Part shown: positions 8,362-14,625 of the stretch, piece after piece | How the letters are laid out: each line of letters starts with the position of its first letter | How positions within the stretch are numbered: the first letter of the stretch is position 1 | NCBI GenBank assembly: GCA_029856295.1 | Contig: JAHQWS010000298.1 | Coordinates: 1 to 16,357 of the forward strand | DNA: 16,357 nucleotides | Origin: Promethearchaeia archaeon | Lineage (GTDB): Archaea; Asgardarchaeota; Lokiarchaeia; Sigyniarchaeales; SOKP01 | Reading direction: 5' to 3' | Notes under the pieces: generated by a model | Database searches by the model: none | Seen by the model: the letters and a program-made list of their open reading frames with translations, nothing else | What the model was told of the DNA's origin: nothing | Position numbers and translations under genes: made by a program

Positions 8362-9864
8362 ATGAATGAAACAGCTATTATTGAAACTAAATCAGGTAAA
8401 ATCCAAGGTTACAGCGAAAACGGTTTGGAAATATTTAAAGGAATTCCTTATGCAGAAACTCCTATAGGAGACTTACGTTTTCGTCCGCCAGTTGCGAAGA
8501 AGGCATGGGATGATGTGCTCGATGCTACAAAATATGGTCATTGTGCGTTTCAAGCATATTCACAGTTAGAAGAATGGTTTGGCAAGCTTCAACCAGAAAG
8601 TGAGGATTGCTTAAATCTTAATATTTGGACTCCCGCAGCCGATAATAAAAAGCGTCCTGTAATGTTCTGGATACATGGAGGGGCTTTCACAATCGGAGGA
8701 GGAATAGATCCCATATATAATGGTTCAGCTTTTGCACAGCGAGGCGATGTTGTGGTGGTTACTATTAATTATCGACTTGGTATGTTTGGGTATTTATATG
8801 TTCCAGGTGATGCCGTCAATGTAGGTCAGTTTGATCAAATATTAGCACTAGAATGGGTACGTGATAACATTGAATTTTTTGGTGGTGATCCAAATAATGT
8901 TACAATTTTTGGTGAGTCAGCTGGTGGGTATGCAGTCGTTACCCTATCTGCAATGCCAGCTGCTAAAGGACTTTTTCACCGCGTTATTGCTCAGAGCGCC
9001 CCCTTTATTGATCCCAGAATAAACGATATAACTACAAAGAAACTGATGCGTAAATTCGCCCTAAAAAGAGGTGATATTGATGGGTTGCGTAAAATTCCAC
9101 CTGAAAAAATTATTGAGGGACAAAACAAATTTTTTGAGGAAAATCCCAGAGAAATTCTCGCATTAAGACCTCTGATTGATGGAGATACAATACCAGTACA
9201 TCCTTTAAAAGCATTCCAAAATGGTCACTGTAAACACCTTGATTTTATGATCGGAACCAATTTAGATGAGTTTAAATTATTTACTGCTCTTGATCCAAAT
9301 GCGTTCAATATGAGCGATGCTGAATCGGAAAAACTTCTAATTGGATATCTGAGTACACTAAGTATAGACAGTAAGAAGAGCAAAGCAATAATCGATACAT
9401 ATAAAGAGGCAAGGGAAGGAAAATTTTCTACAGCCCCTAAAGAGATAATGTCGGCCCTTATCACTGACGCAATATTTCGAATCTCTACGATACGCGTGCT
9501 TGAGGCTCAGAGACCTCATCAGCCAAATACCTATAATTATATGTTTACATGGCCAACACCAGCTCTAGAAGGAATATTAGGTGCTTGCCACGCGCTTGAA
9601 TTACCTTTCGTTTTTGGTAATCTTGATCTACCCTACATGGATAAATTTGTTGGCAAAAGTCCTAATAAGGCCCTAAGCGAAAAAATGATGGATACATGGA
9701 TCGCTTTTGCTCGCACTGGAAATCCTAACCATGATGGGATTCCTGAATGGGCTTCCTATGATACGGAAAAGAGAACCACGATGTTTTTTGGAGATGAATG
9801 CAAAGCCGTCAATGCTGCGTTTGATAAGGAAAGGGCAGCATGGGATGGACTATTAGAAATTTAA
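8362..9864 (+). CDS. Type B carboxylesterase/lipase family protein
   Basis: This is a 500-residue alpha/beta hydrolase of the carboxylesterase/cholinesterase family at full family length. The N-terminus has FKGIPYAETPIGDLRFRPP, the classic family opening. The oxyanion hole is HGGAF (H105-G107). The nucleophile elbow FGESAGG gives S186, the acid is E303 in GTNLDEFK, and the base is H410 in GACHALELPFVFGN, so the catalytic triad is intact. No signal peptide, so it is probably cytoplasmic. The reaction is carboxylic ester hydrolysis; acetyl or feruloyl groups on sugars are attractive given the neighbouring glycosidases but cannot be read from the sequence. A 123-bp AT-rich gap separates it from GH1, so it may have its own promoter. 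A run of nine T follows its stop codon. Confidence 0.94.
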   Translation: MNETAIIETKSGKIQGYSENGLEIFKGIPYAETPIGDLRFRPPVAKKAWDDVLDATKYGHCAFQAYSQLEEWFGKLQPESEDCLNLNIWTPAADNKKRPVMFWIHGGAFTIGGGIDPIYNGSAFAQRGDVVVVTINYRLGMFGYLYVPGDAVNVGQFDQILALEWVRDNIEFFGGDPNNVTIFGESAGGYAVVTLSAMPAAKGLFHRVIAQSAPFIDPRINDITTKKLMRKFALKRGDIDGLRKIPPEKIIEGQNKFFEENPREILALRPLIDGDTIPVHPLKAFQNGHCKHLDFMIGTNLDEFKLFTALDPNAFNMSDAESEKLLIGYLSTLSIDSKKSKAIIDTYKEAREGKFSTAPKEIMSALITDAIFRISTIRVLEAQRPHQPNTYNYMFTWPTPALEGILGACHALELPFVFGNLDLPYMDKFVGKSPNKALSEKMMDTWIAFARTGNPNHDGIPEWASYDTEKRTTMFFGDECKAVNAAFDKERAAWDGLLEI

Positions 9865-9873
9865 TTTTTTTTT
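9865..9873 (+). terminator. Oligo-T terminator after carboxylesterase
   Basis: Nine consecutive T begin at the base after the esterase stop codon. Archaeal RNA polymerases terminate at such intrinsic T tracts without needing a hairpin. The next gene is on the opposite strand, so termination here makes sense. Assigned from sequence and position only. Confidence 0.5.
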
Positions 9874-9953
9874 AAATCAATTATATCTTTTCAATAGGAG
9901 AAAATGAGGAAATCTTTAGTGTGATAAGAAATTAAATTAAATAATTTTTACAA

Positions 9954-10619
9954 TTAACGAATAATTCTGAAAGGAATTTCATTTCCATTCTTATCGAAAC
10001 ATTTTACACAAGTTAAGCTATTATATGGATATGCTACAATAAAATGAAATCGCTTTTTCTTAAATACATCATTCAAGTCTACTAAAGAAGGATAAGGGTT
10101 TCCTGAAGGATGCGAATGTACAGTTCCTTCGAGTGAGGGATCAAAGGGGAGCCTACTCGGAAAAAAAATTCCAGAACTATCAGATGTAAGTGCGCCTGGA
10201 GGTAAAACATATTCAGTAACAACGCCGTTCGCCATTCTCAAAAGTCCTAAAATTTCCCTAGGGTGTTGATTTCTACAAAGAGCCAGAATTCCATTAAATA
10301 ATTCCCTTTCAATTATAATCTCATTAATCTGCATTTTTTCTATAAATAATAGAATTTCATTAAGAAGTTCAACAATTGAAATGGCATCACCCTTTTTCCA
10401 GTTTTTTAATGATGAAATCATTAAATCTAAATTCTTATATATCTCTCCATTAGGTTTGATTAACAAGACTTTTGGTCTTTTTGGATATTTTTTATAATCT
10501 ATATCCAAAAACCTATTATTCACCAGAGGGATTTTGAGGTGAGAGATATAATTATCTACGATTATTGCATTTGGAAATGATTCTATTATTTTTTGATATT
10601 CTTCCTCTAATATTTCCAT
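9954..10619 (-). CDS. E2/RWD-like domain fused to JAMM (MPN+) metalloprotease
   Basis: The open frame extends to 10718, but the first 33 residues are AT-driven and unlike protein. The start MEILEEEYQK at 10619 gives 221 residues. Residues 1-97 resemble an RWD or UEV (E2 ubiquitin-conjugating) fold: IPLVNNRFLDIDY strands, then YPKRPKVLL matching the YPxxPP loop, then NLDLMISSLKNW and a C-terminal helix. There is no cysteine in residues 1-100, so it cannot act as an E2 thioester enzyme. Residues about 102-221 are a JAB/MPN+ domain with E122 (PREILGLL), H168 and H170 (HSHPSGN), S178 and D181, a complete zinc metalloprotease site. Such enzymes cleave isopeptide or ubiquitin-like C-terminal bonds, as Rpn11 does. 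The noncatalytic E2-like part may recruit a ubiquitin-like protein or a conjugating partner; this is inference. No ubiquitin, E1 or E2 gene is next to it in the window. Confidence 0.85.
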   Translation of the reverse strand: MEILEEEYQKIIESFPNAIIVDNYISHLKIPLVNNRFLDIDYKKYPKRPKVLLIKPNGEIYKNLDLMISSLKNWKKGDAISIVELLNEILLFIEKMQINEIIIERELFNGILALCRNQHPREILGLLRMANGVVTEYVLPPGALTSDSSGIFFPSRLPFDPSLEGTVHSHPSGNPYPSLVDLNDVFKKKRFHFIVAYPYNSLTCVKCFDKNGNEIPFRIIR

Positions 10620-10701
10620 TAATAACACTAATCTAAAATAAAAATTAAATCTTAATAATAATTTTATACCAGAAAGATTATTAAAACAATTTGAACTAAA
10701 A

Positions 10702-10866
10702 ATGCCGATAAAATTCAACGTACAACAACCCTTAGATGGATTAAAATTTATTGATGCTCATTGTCATATCCCATTTACTCACCCTAAAAATGACAAGCTT
10801 CCTTCAGTTCAACAGAATATTTCTGCCTACGATAAATTGCTATGCGATATAAGAATACTGATATAA
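10702..10866 (+). pseudogene. Truncated N-terminus of TatD-like/amidohydrolase family protein
   Basis: A 54-codon frame reads MPIKFNVQQPLDGLKF and then IDAHCHIPF, the HxH metal motif that opens TatD DNases and other amidohydrolases. Relatives are about 260 residues, so this is only the first strand and loop. The frame ends at TAA 864-866 (10864-10866), and no later strand motifs are found in the 116 bases before the next gene. It is most simply a remnant of a deleted gene. The region 10620-10982 otherwise has no gene: it is AT-rich with a pyrimidine-rich stretch at about 10955-10980 that could act as an oligo-T terminator on the plus strand. Confidence 0.55.
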
Positions 10867-10982
10867 AACTATCTAATGATCAAAAATAATCAATATTCTC
10901 TGAAATGAATGAAATCAAAAAATCAGAATCTAATATAAAAAAAATATTTGATTTAATTTCTTTCTTTATTTTTTTCTTTAGT

Positions 10983-11390
10983 CTACTTTTCCTCTTGGAG
11001 GTAGAAATATATCCATAGGATTATTAACACAATTAGTAATATAATTGCTACCACTGCATTAGCCATATTAACGGCCGAGCTAGGTATAGTGAACAAGCCT
11101 ACTATATTTATAACAAGTACCATTGTATCCCATAGAATTACAAACTCAACAAGAATTTTAAAATATTCCCATTCATTTTTGTTAAGTGCAATCAACCCAA
11201 AAATTCCGAGAAGTAAGAGAGTTCCTCCAAAAATCTGCCACATACCAGGATCATAATTAGGTGCATCGATTAATTTCGAATATGCCTCTGGTATAATTAA
11301 ATAAAAGAATCCATAGATAAAAGCAACAATAATGTTAATAATTATCACTATTTTCATCCTTTTAGAAATTTCTGTCATATTATTTAACAT
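10983..11390 (-). CDS. Small four-helix integral membrane protein, unknown function
   Basis: This is a 135-residue, strongly hydrophobic protein with four predicted membrane segments at about residues 12-32, 49-67, 77-100 and 107-131. Connecting loops are short, with NYDPGMW after the first helix and LNKNEWEYFK between helices two and three. The C-terminus is charged (YLQEEK). A basic N-terminus (EISKRMK) before helix one suggests an inside N-terminus by the positive-inside rule. No catalytic motif, cysteine pair or transporter signature is seen. I do not recognise a named family. A second ATG four codons in is possible as the start. It is divergent from the gelsolin-like gene, with a 206-bp AT-rich spacer between them, but a functional link is not shown. 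Confidence 0.75.
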   Translation of the reverse strand: MLNNMTEISKRMKIVIIINIIVAFIYGFFYLIIPEAYSKLIDAPNYDPGMWQIFGGTLLLLGIFGLIALNKNEWEYFKILVEFVILWDTMVLVINIVGLFTIPSSAVNMANAVVAIILLIVLIILWIYFYLQEEK

Positions 11391-11464
11391 CTGCTTTTTT
11401 TTAGTAAATTGGATTTATAATTTTTTAAAAAAATTATAAGAAACATTAAGATAATCGATTATAT

Positions 11465-11504
11465 AAATCTTTTTACAAAATTGTTAAATTAAAAATCTTT
11501 TTAC
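11465..11504 (+). repeat. Two exact copies of AAATCTTTTTAC upstream of gelsolin-like gene
   Basis: The 12-mer occurs at 11465-11476 and 11493-11504, 28 bp apart, in the spacer between the membrane-protein and gelsolin-like genes. A third exact copy lies at 13345-13356 before the Kelch gene. It does not look like a standard TATA box (no TTTAWATA core). It could be a regulator site or an upstream promoter element, or a chance product of AT-rich sequence. Confidence 0.4.
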
Positions 11505-11585
11505 GTAAAGGCATTTATTTCAAGGAAAGAGTTAAAATTTTTAACATAGACATACTTAGTTTTACTATCCTACTATTATTGAATT

Positions 11586-11589
11586 GGAG
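11586..11589 (+). promoter_or_regulatory. Shine-Dalgarno fixing the start of the gelsolin-like gene
   Basis: GGAG lies seven bases upstream of ATG 11597, an ideal spacing. It favours that ATG over the upstream in-frame TTG at 11579, which has only AT-rich sequence before it. Confidence 0.6.
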
Positions 11590-11596
11590 AAATACA

Positions 11597-12202
11597 ATGA
11601 AACTTTACAACATGGGTGTTAGGGGGGGATTAAAAAAAATTAATAAAGTTGCGTTTAATGAAAATCAAGTTTACCTAATTGATGATTACAAAACACTTTA
11701 TTTATGGGTTGGACAAAAGATTCTTGAGAAAAGAAAAGAGATATGCGTCAATAAAGTTAATAGTGTAAATGAAAAGAGAGATCCTCCCGCTAATATGCAA
11801 ATAATAACTCAAAACAAAGAATATGGCTCATTTATCGCTATTATGGATCTTTTAAAGAAAGGTTTAAAGCAAGAGGGTTCTGTTGAAAGAAGACCCGAAT
11901 TAGAAATCCAATACGAAGATACAATGGAATTAATAGAGGTGGGAATTGATCCGGATTTAGAAGGGGAAATTACCATTGCTGCTCATGAACTCTCAAAAGA
12001 GAAAAAATCCTATGAAGATTTATGTAGAATGCTTGCCGAGATAAAATTAAATCTCTTAAAACCTAAAGGTAAAGCAACTAATAAAGAAATTGAAAAAAAT
12101 GCAGAGGAGATTCACAAATCCTCATCCACATACGAAGAGCTATGCTGGTTAATTGCAGAATTAAACATTTTAGCCAAAAAAAAATCTTTTAAAAAGAGAT
12201 AA
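11597..12202 (+). CDS. Gelsolin-domain protein with duplicated C-terminal helical motif
   Basis: This is a 201-residue protein. Residues about 8-92 match a gelsolin/ADF-H-type repeat: NENQVYLIDDYKTLYLWVGQ is the hallmark strand pair, followed by the KRKEICVNKVNSV helix, MQIITQNKE strand and a final helix. Gelsolin repeats bind actin and calcium; Asgard archaea are known to carry such proteins with their own actins, so an actin-related role is likely by homology. After an acidic linker, two similar helical motifs follow at about residues 123-155 and 164-196. Both share EIxxxAxE, then a Lys, YE(D/E)LC and (L/I)AE. The open frame starts at TTG 11579, but ATG 11597 is preferred because GGAG at 11586-11589 lies seven bases before it. 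No signal peptide; probably cytoplasmic. The next plus-strand gene starts 111 bp downstream. Confidence 0.8.
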   Translation: MKLYNMGVRGGLKKINKVAFNENQVYLIDDYKTLYLWVGQKILEKRKEICVNKVNSVNEKRDPPANMQIITQNKEYGSFIAIMDLLKKGLKQEGSVERRPELEIQYEDTMELIEVGIDPDLEGEITIAAHELSKEKKSYEDLCRMLAEIKLNLLKPKGKATNKEIEKNAEEIHKSSSTYEELCWLIAELNILAKKKSFKKR

Positions 12203-12313
12203 GAATTATAAATCTCTAATATCAATTATTTAAAATTAAGAAGAAAAAAAATAATATTATTAAATAGTATCAAGGATATTAAAAACTTAGTAATAAGAAT
12301 TAGGTGAAAGTCA

Positions 12314-12940
12314 ATGTCTAAAAGTAAAGTTAGAGTAAATTGGAATATGAAAGGAATTTGGTATGAAGCATGCGCCTCAGAAGGACATTGTTCATTTTAT
12401 TTTGGTAGAGATAGAGATGAACCCTGTAAATCATTTCAATTATTTAAAATTGAAGAGGGTAAGATCGGCGATGTTGACATCAGTGGTGTTTTGGCAATTA
12501 ATGTGGTTGATATATACTCCAATAAAGCTGCCGAATTATTAGCAAAAGGTGGAGAAGGAGGATTATATATTAGCAAATCTGCCACAGATGAACAAAGAAA
12601 GGTTTTGGAGCCATTTTTTTCCAATAATGTACCAGGTGGAATATTATTGAGAAAAATATTAGGAATTAGGTATGTCGATATTAATTTAAACCAGGATGGC
12701 AAAACTCACCATATTACAATGCCTTATGGAGAGATGAAATTGACGTTGACAACTGGCGGAGATGGAAAAAATCCTCAGCGTCTGGATAACTCTCTATTCA
12801 GTGTTTTCTTCTCTGATATTAAGATCTGCAATACACACTTCTGGAAATACAATGACTTCGGCAAAAACTGGGAATTTGTTAATAGAAGCGGGACTATAGC
12901 CGATTTTGATTTACAAGGCAAAGCAAGAATGACAATTTGA
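12314..12940 (+). CDS. DUF1326 family protein
   Basis: This is a 208-residue protein matching the DUF1326 layout. It opens with VNWNMKGIWYEACASEGHCSFYFGR, where other members have a CxC-type cysteine cluster with CPC. Next come GKIGDVDISGVLAINV, then GGLYISKSATDEQRKVLEPFFSNNVPGG, the most conserved block of the family. The second half has FSVFFSDIKICNTHFWKYNDFGKNWEFVNRSG, also typical. Members are small beta-rich proteins without an established reaction; cysteines C20, C26 and C38 suggest metal or redox chemistry but that is inference. GGTG at 12303-12306 sits seven bases before ATG 12314. It follows the gelsolin-like gene on the same strand after 111 bp. The gap holds a TATA-like AT stretch, so independent expression is likely. 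Confidence 0.8.
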   Translation: MSKSKVRVNWNMKGIWYEACASEGHCSFYFGRDRDEPCKSFQLFKIEEGKIGDVDISGVLAINVVDIYSNKAAELLAKGGEGGLYISKSATDEQRKVLEPFFSNNVPGGILLRKILGIRYVDINLNQDGKTHHITMPYGEMKLTLTTGGDGKNPQRLDNSLFSVFFSDIKICNTHFWKYNDFGKNWEFVNRSGTIADFDLQGKARMTI

Positions 12941-12972
12941 GATACTACGTTAAAAGAGATATTATTTCTTAG

Positions 12973-13248
12973 TATTGTTGTTTCCCTTGTGCTATCAGAC
13001 AATGTGCTAAGGAAAAAGGAGTGTTCACTTGTCCTGAATGTTAGTTATATCCATATACTAAGATTAAGACGCTTGCAAGGGGATGTGCTTACAACATGAT
13101 TTTCGATGGTCATCGAATGAAAGAAATCGGGTTAGAGGCATGGCTTCAAGAGCAAGAAGAGCGGATTAAGGATGGATTACATTACTATATGCTGCAGTGT
13201 GAACAGTGCATAGTGCCTACAGTAGGCAGTGAATATGATAAGGATTAA
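12973..13248 (+). pseudogene. Decayed DUF3795-type Cys-rich gene remnant
   Basis: One frame through this spacer reads YCCFPCAIRQCAKEKG, then FTCPEC, then TAG at 13042-13044. It resumes with LYPYTKIKTLARGC, HRMKEIGLEAWLQEQEER and a late CEQC. The order of Cys clusters followed by a MKEIG.EAWL helix is the plan of DUF3795-family zinc-binding proteins. A TAG also lies immediately upstream at 12970-12972, and no family N-terminus is found before it. The C-terminal part after the stop could yield only about 50 residues from ATG 13096. It is best seen as a 5'-deleted gene with a nonsense codon. The region 12941-13369 has no other gene; the last 120 bases are AT-rich and hold one copy of a direct repeat and one AAATCTTTTTAC motif. 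Confidence 0.6.
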
Positions 13249-13271
13249 AATACTATGAGTAATTTTATGTG

Positions 13272-13293
13272 AAATCAGACTTTGAATTTATCT
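13272..13293 (+). repeat. Direct repeat copy 1, upstream of Kelch gene
   Basis: This 22-bp segment begins AAATCAGACT and ends GAATTTATCT. It recurs at 14526-14547 on the same strand with two differences, both transitions. The pair brackets the Kelch gene and its flanks. Confidence 0.55.
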
Positions 13294-13344
13294 ATTCCAT
13301 CATAATCATTAAAAACCTAAAAAAACTAATTTACTAATATCATA

Positions 13345-13356
13345 AAATCTTTTTAC
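13345..13356 (+). repeat. Third copy of AAATCTTTTTAC, upstream of Kelch gene
   Basis: This copy is identical to the two before the gelsolin-like gene and is followed here by TAA. It lies 25 bases before the preferred Kelch start, roughly where an archaeal core promoter would serve a nearly leaderless transcript. A regulatory role is inference from position and exact recurrence. Confidence 0.4.
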
Positions 13357-13381
13357 TAATTGAAAGAGAGTGAGGATAATT

Positions 13382-14374
13382 TTGAGTAAAGGAGAATTCC
13401 TTTGGGCTATTGGGGGAAAAGTAGAAAATAAATATGCTGTAGGAGATACAACTGTTTACAATATTAGTACCAATGAATGGTATAGTAGTGAAAACGGGCA
13501 TTTAAATCCGATGCCTCACCCCGTACAAGGTGCTGGTTGGACTTTTTTCGATAATAAAATCTTTTGTTTCGGAGGGAAAACGAAACCACATTCTGGATGT
13601 TCTGATTACGTTCAAGTATATAAAATAGAAGAGGACGCTTGGGAAATCTATAATAGGATGCCAGAACCACGTAGTAAATTAGGTAAGTTTTATCCTGTTG
13701 TTGATAACCGTTATATGTATCTTTTTGGGGGGGATAATGCTCAAGGTCGATTTAATCGTGTAAATTGGAATTGGAAGTATGATCTAGTAAATGATGTATG
13801 GGACACTGAAGTTGCAGATGCCCCGTTTTCGCAATCATTTCCTCTTCCCAGCTATCATAATAGATGGTTATATTATTCCTCTGGGAATACAGGAAATAAA
13901 CCACAAAATTCCTATGAGGGATCATTAAATCAGCGTTATAACCCTAAAACAAATGAATGGGAAGTGATGAAACCATGCCCAATTCCTACTACTGATGGAT
14001 CAGGAGATAAATGGCGAAATGAATTACACCTCATAGGCGGATGGAACATAAATGAAGATTTTTATAACCCAAAAAGAGAAAACTATAAAGGACCCGTCAG
14101 AAAACAGCACTTAGTCTATAACTACGATTCCGATACTTGGCAATTCGAGACTGAATTACCAGGATATTGGCATCATGGGGGTTCCCGTGTGAGTAAAAAC
14201 TTCCTCTGGAGATTTTTAGGAACAATAGATGAAGATATAGATATTAAATCTTCCAATCCACATTCAAATAAGATTTTCCGATGGGATGGAAAAAAATGGA
14301 CTAAATTAAAGGAAGCACCAGTGCGAAAAATGAATTTTGGAACGATTTATACCACAATTGGACCTAATCTTTAA
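13382..14374 (+). CDS. Kelch-repeat beta-propeller protein (six repeats)
   Basis: This protein of about 330 residues is built almost entirely of Kelch-type repeats. Six repeats can be counted from their closing strands, each with a conserved Trp: TNEWYS, DAWEIY, DVWDTE, NEWEVM, DTWQFE and KKWTKL. The Gly-Gly elements AIGGK, CFGGK, LFGGD and LIGGW fit the second strand of blades. Six blades would form a closed propeller. No catalytic domain or signal peptide is fused to it, so a binding or scaffold role is most likely; sialate epimerase-like enzymes are also Kelch propellers and cannot be excluded. The open frame reaches GTG 13370, but TTG 13382 is preferred: GAGG at 13372-13375 lies six bases before it and the protein then begins MSKGEFLWAIGGK, entering the first blade at once. 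Confidence 0.82.
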   Translation: MSKGEFLWAIGGKVENKYAVGDTTVYNISTNEWYSSENGHLNPMPHPVQGAGWTFFDNKIFCFGGKTKPHSGCSDYVQVYKIEEDAWEIYNRMPEPRSKLGKFYPVVDNRYMYLFGGDNAQGRFNRVNWNWKYDLVNDVWDTEVADAPFSQSFPLPSYHNRWLYYSSGNTGNKPQNSYEGSLNQRYNPKTNEWEVMKPCPIPTTDGSGDKWRNELHLIGGWNINEDFYNPKRENYKGPVRKQHLVYNYDSDTWQFETELPGYWHHGGSRVSKNFLWRFLGTIDEDIDIKSSNPHSNKIFRWDGKKWTKLKEAPVRKMNFGTIYTTIGPNL

Positions 14375-14525
14375 GTTTAAAATTATATTAATCCTTTCTA
14401 TTCTTTTCCTCGAAAACTTGCCTTTTAGGTTATTAGAGCAACGTTTTTTTACCTTAACTTAACTAATATATCACCAGTATGTAAAGAAGGACTCAACAGC
14501 AATTTTCCCAAAGAAATTTTCATGA

Positions 14526-14547
14526 AAATCAGACTCTGAATTTACCT
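14526..14547 (+). repeat. Direct repeat copy 2, downstream of Kelch gene
   Basis: This is the partner of 13272-13293, with two transitions among 22 bases. It lies in the 251-bp gene-free spacer 14375-14625, in which I see no coding remnant. That spacer also has T-rich tracts for both converging genes (plus strand about 14390-14410, minus strand about 14611-14625) that may end transcription. Confidence 0.5.
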
Positions 14548-14625
14548 TACAAAGCTATTAATATTGATTGGGATATTCTTATCTTTTATCCAATTTTCTA
14601 AAAGTAGTTCAAAATTAAAAGAAAA

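Noticed and set aside
10620..10718. N-terminal 33-residue extension of the JAMM protein frame
   Set aside because: The residues are rich in Phe, Asn and Leu from AT-rich DNA with no domain pattern. The start MEILEEEYQK at 10619 fits the E2/RWD-like domain boundary.
10905..11018. 37-codon plus-strand ORF with a hydrophobic stretch
   Set aside because: It overlaps the 3' end of the membrane-protein gene in antisense and its hydrophobicity comes from a T-rich tract; no independent support.
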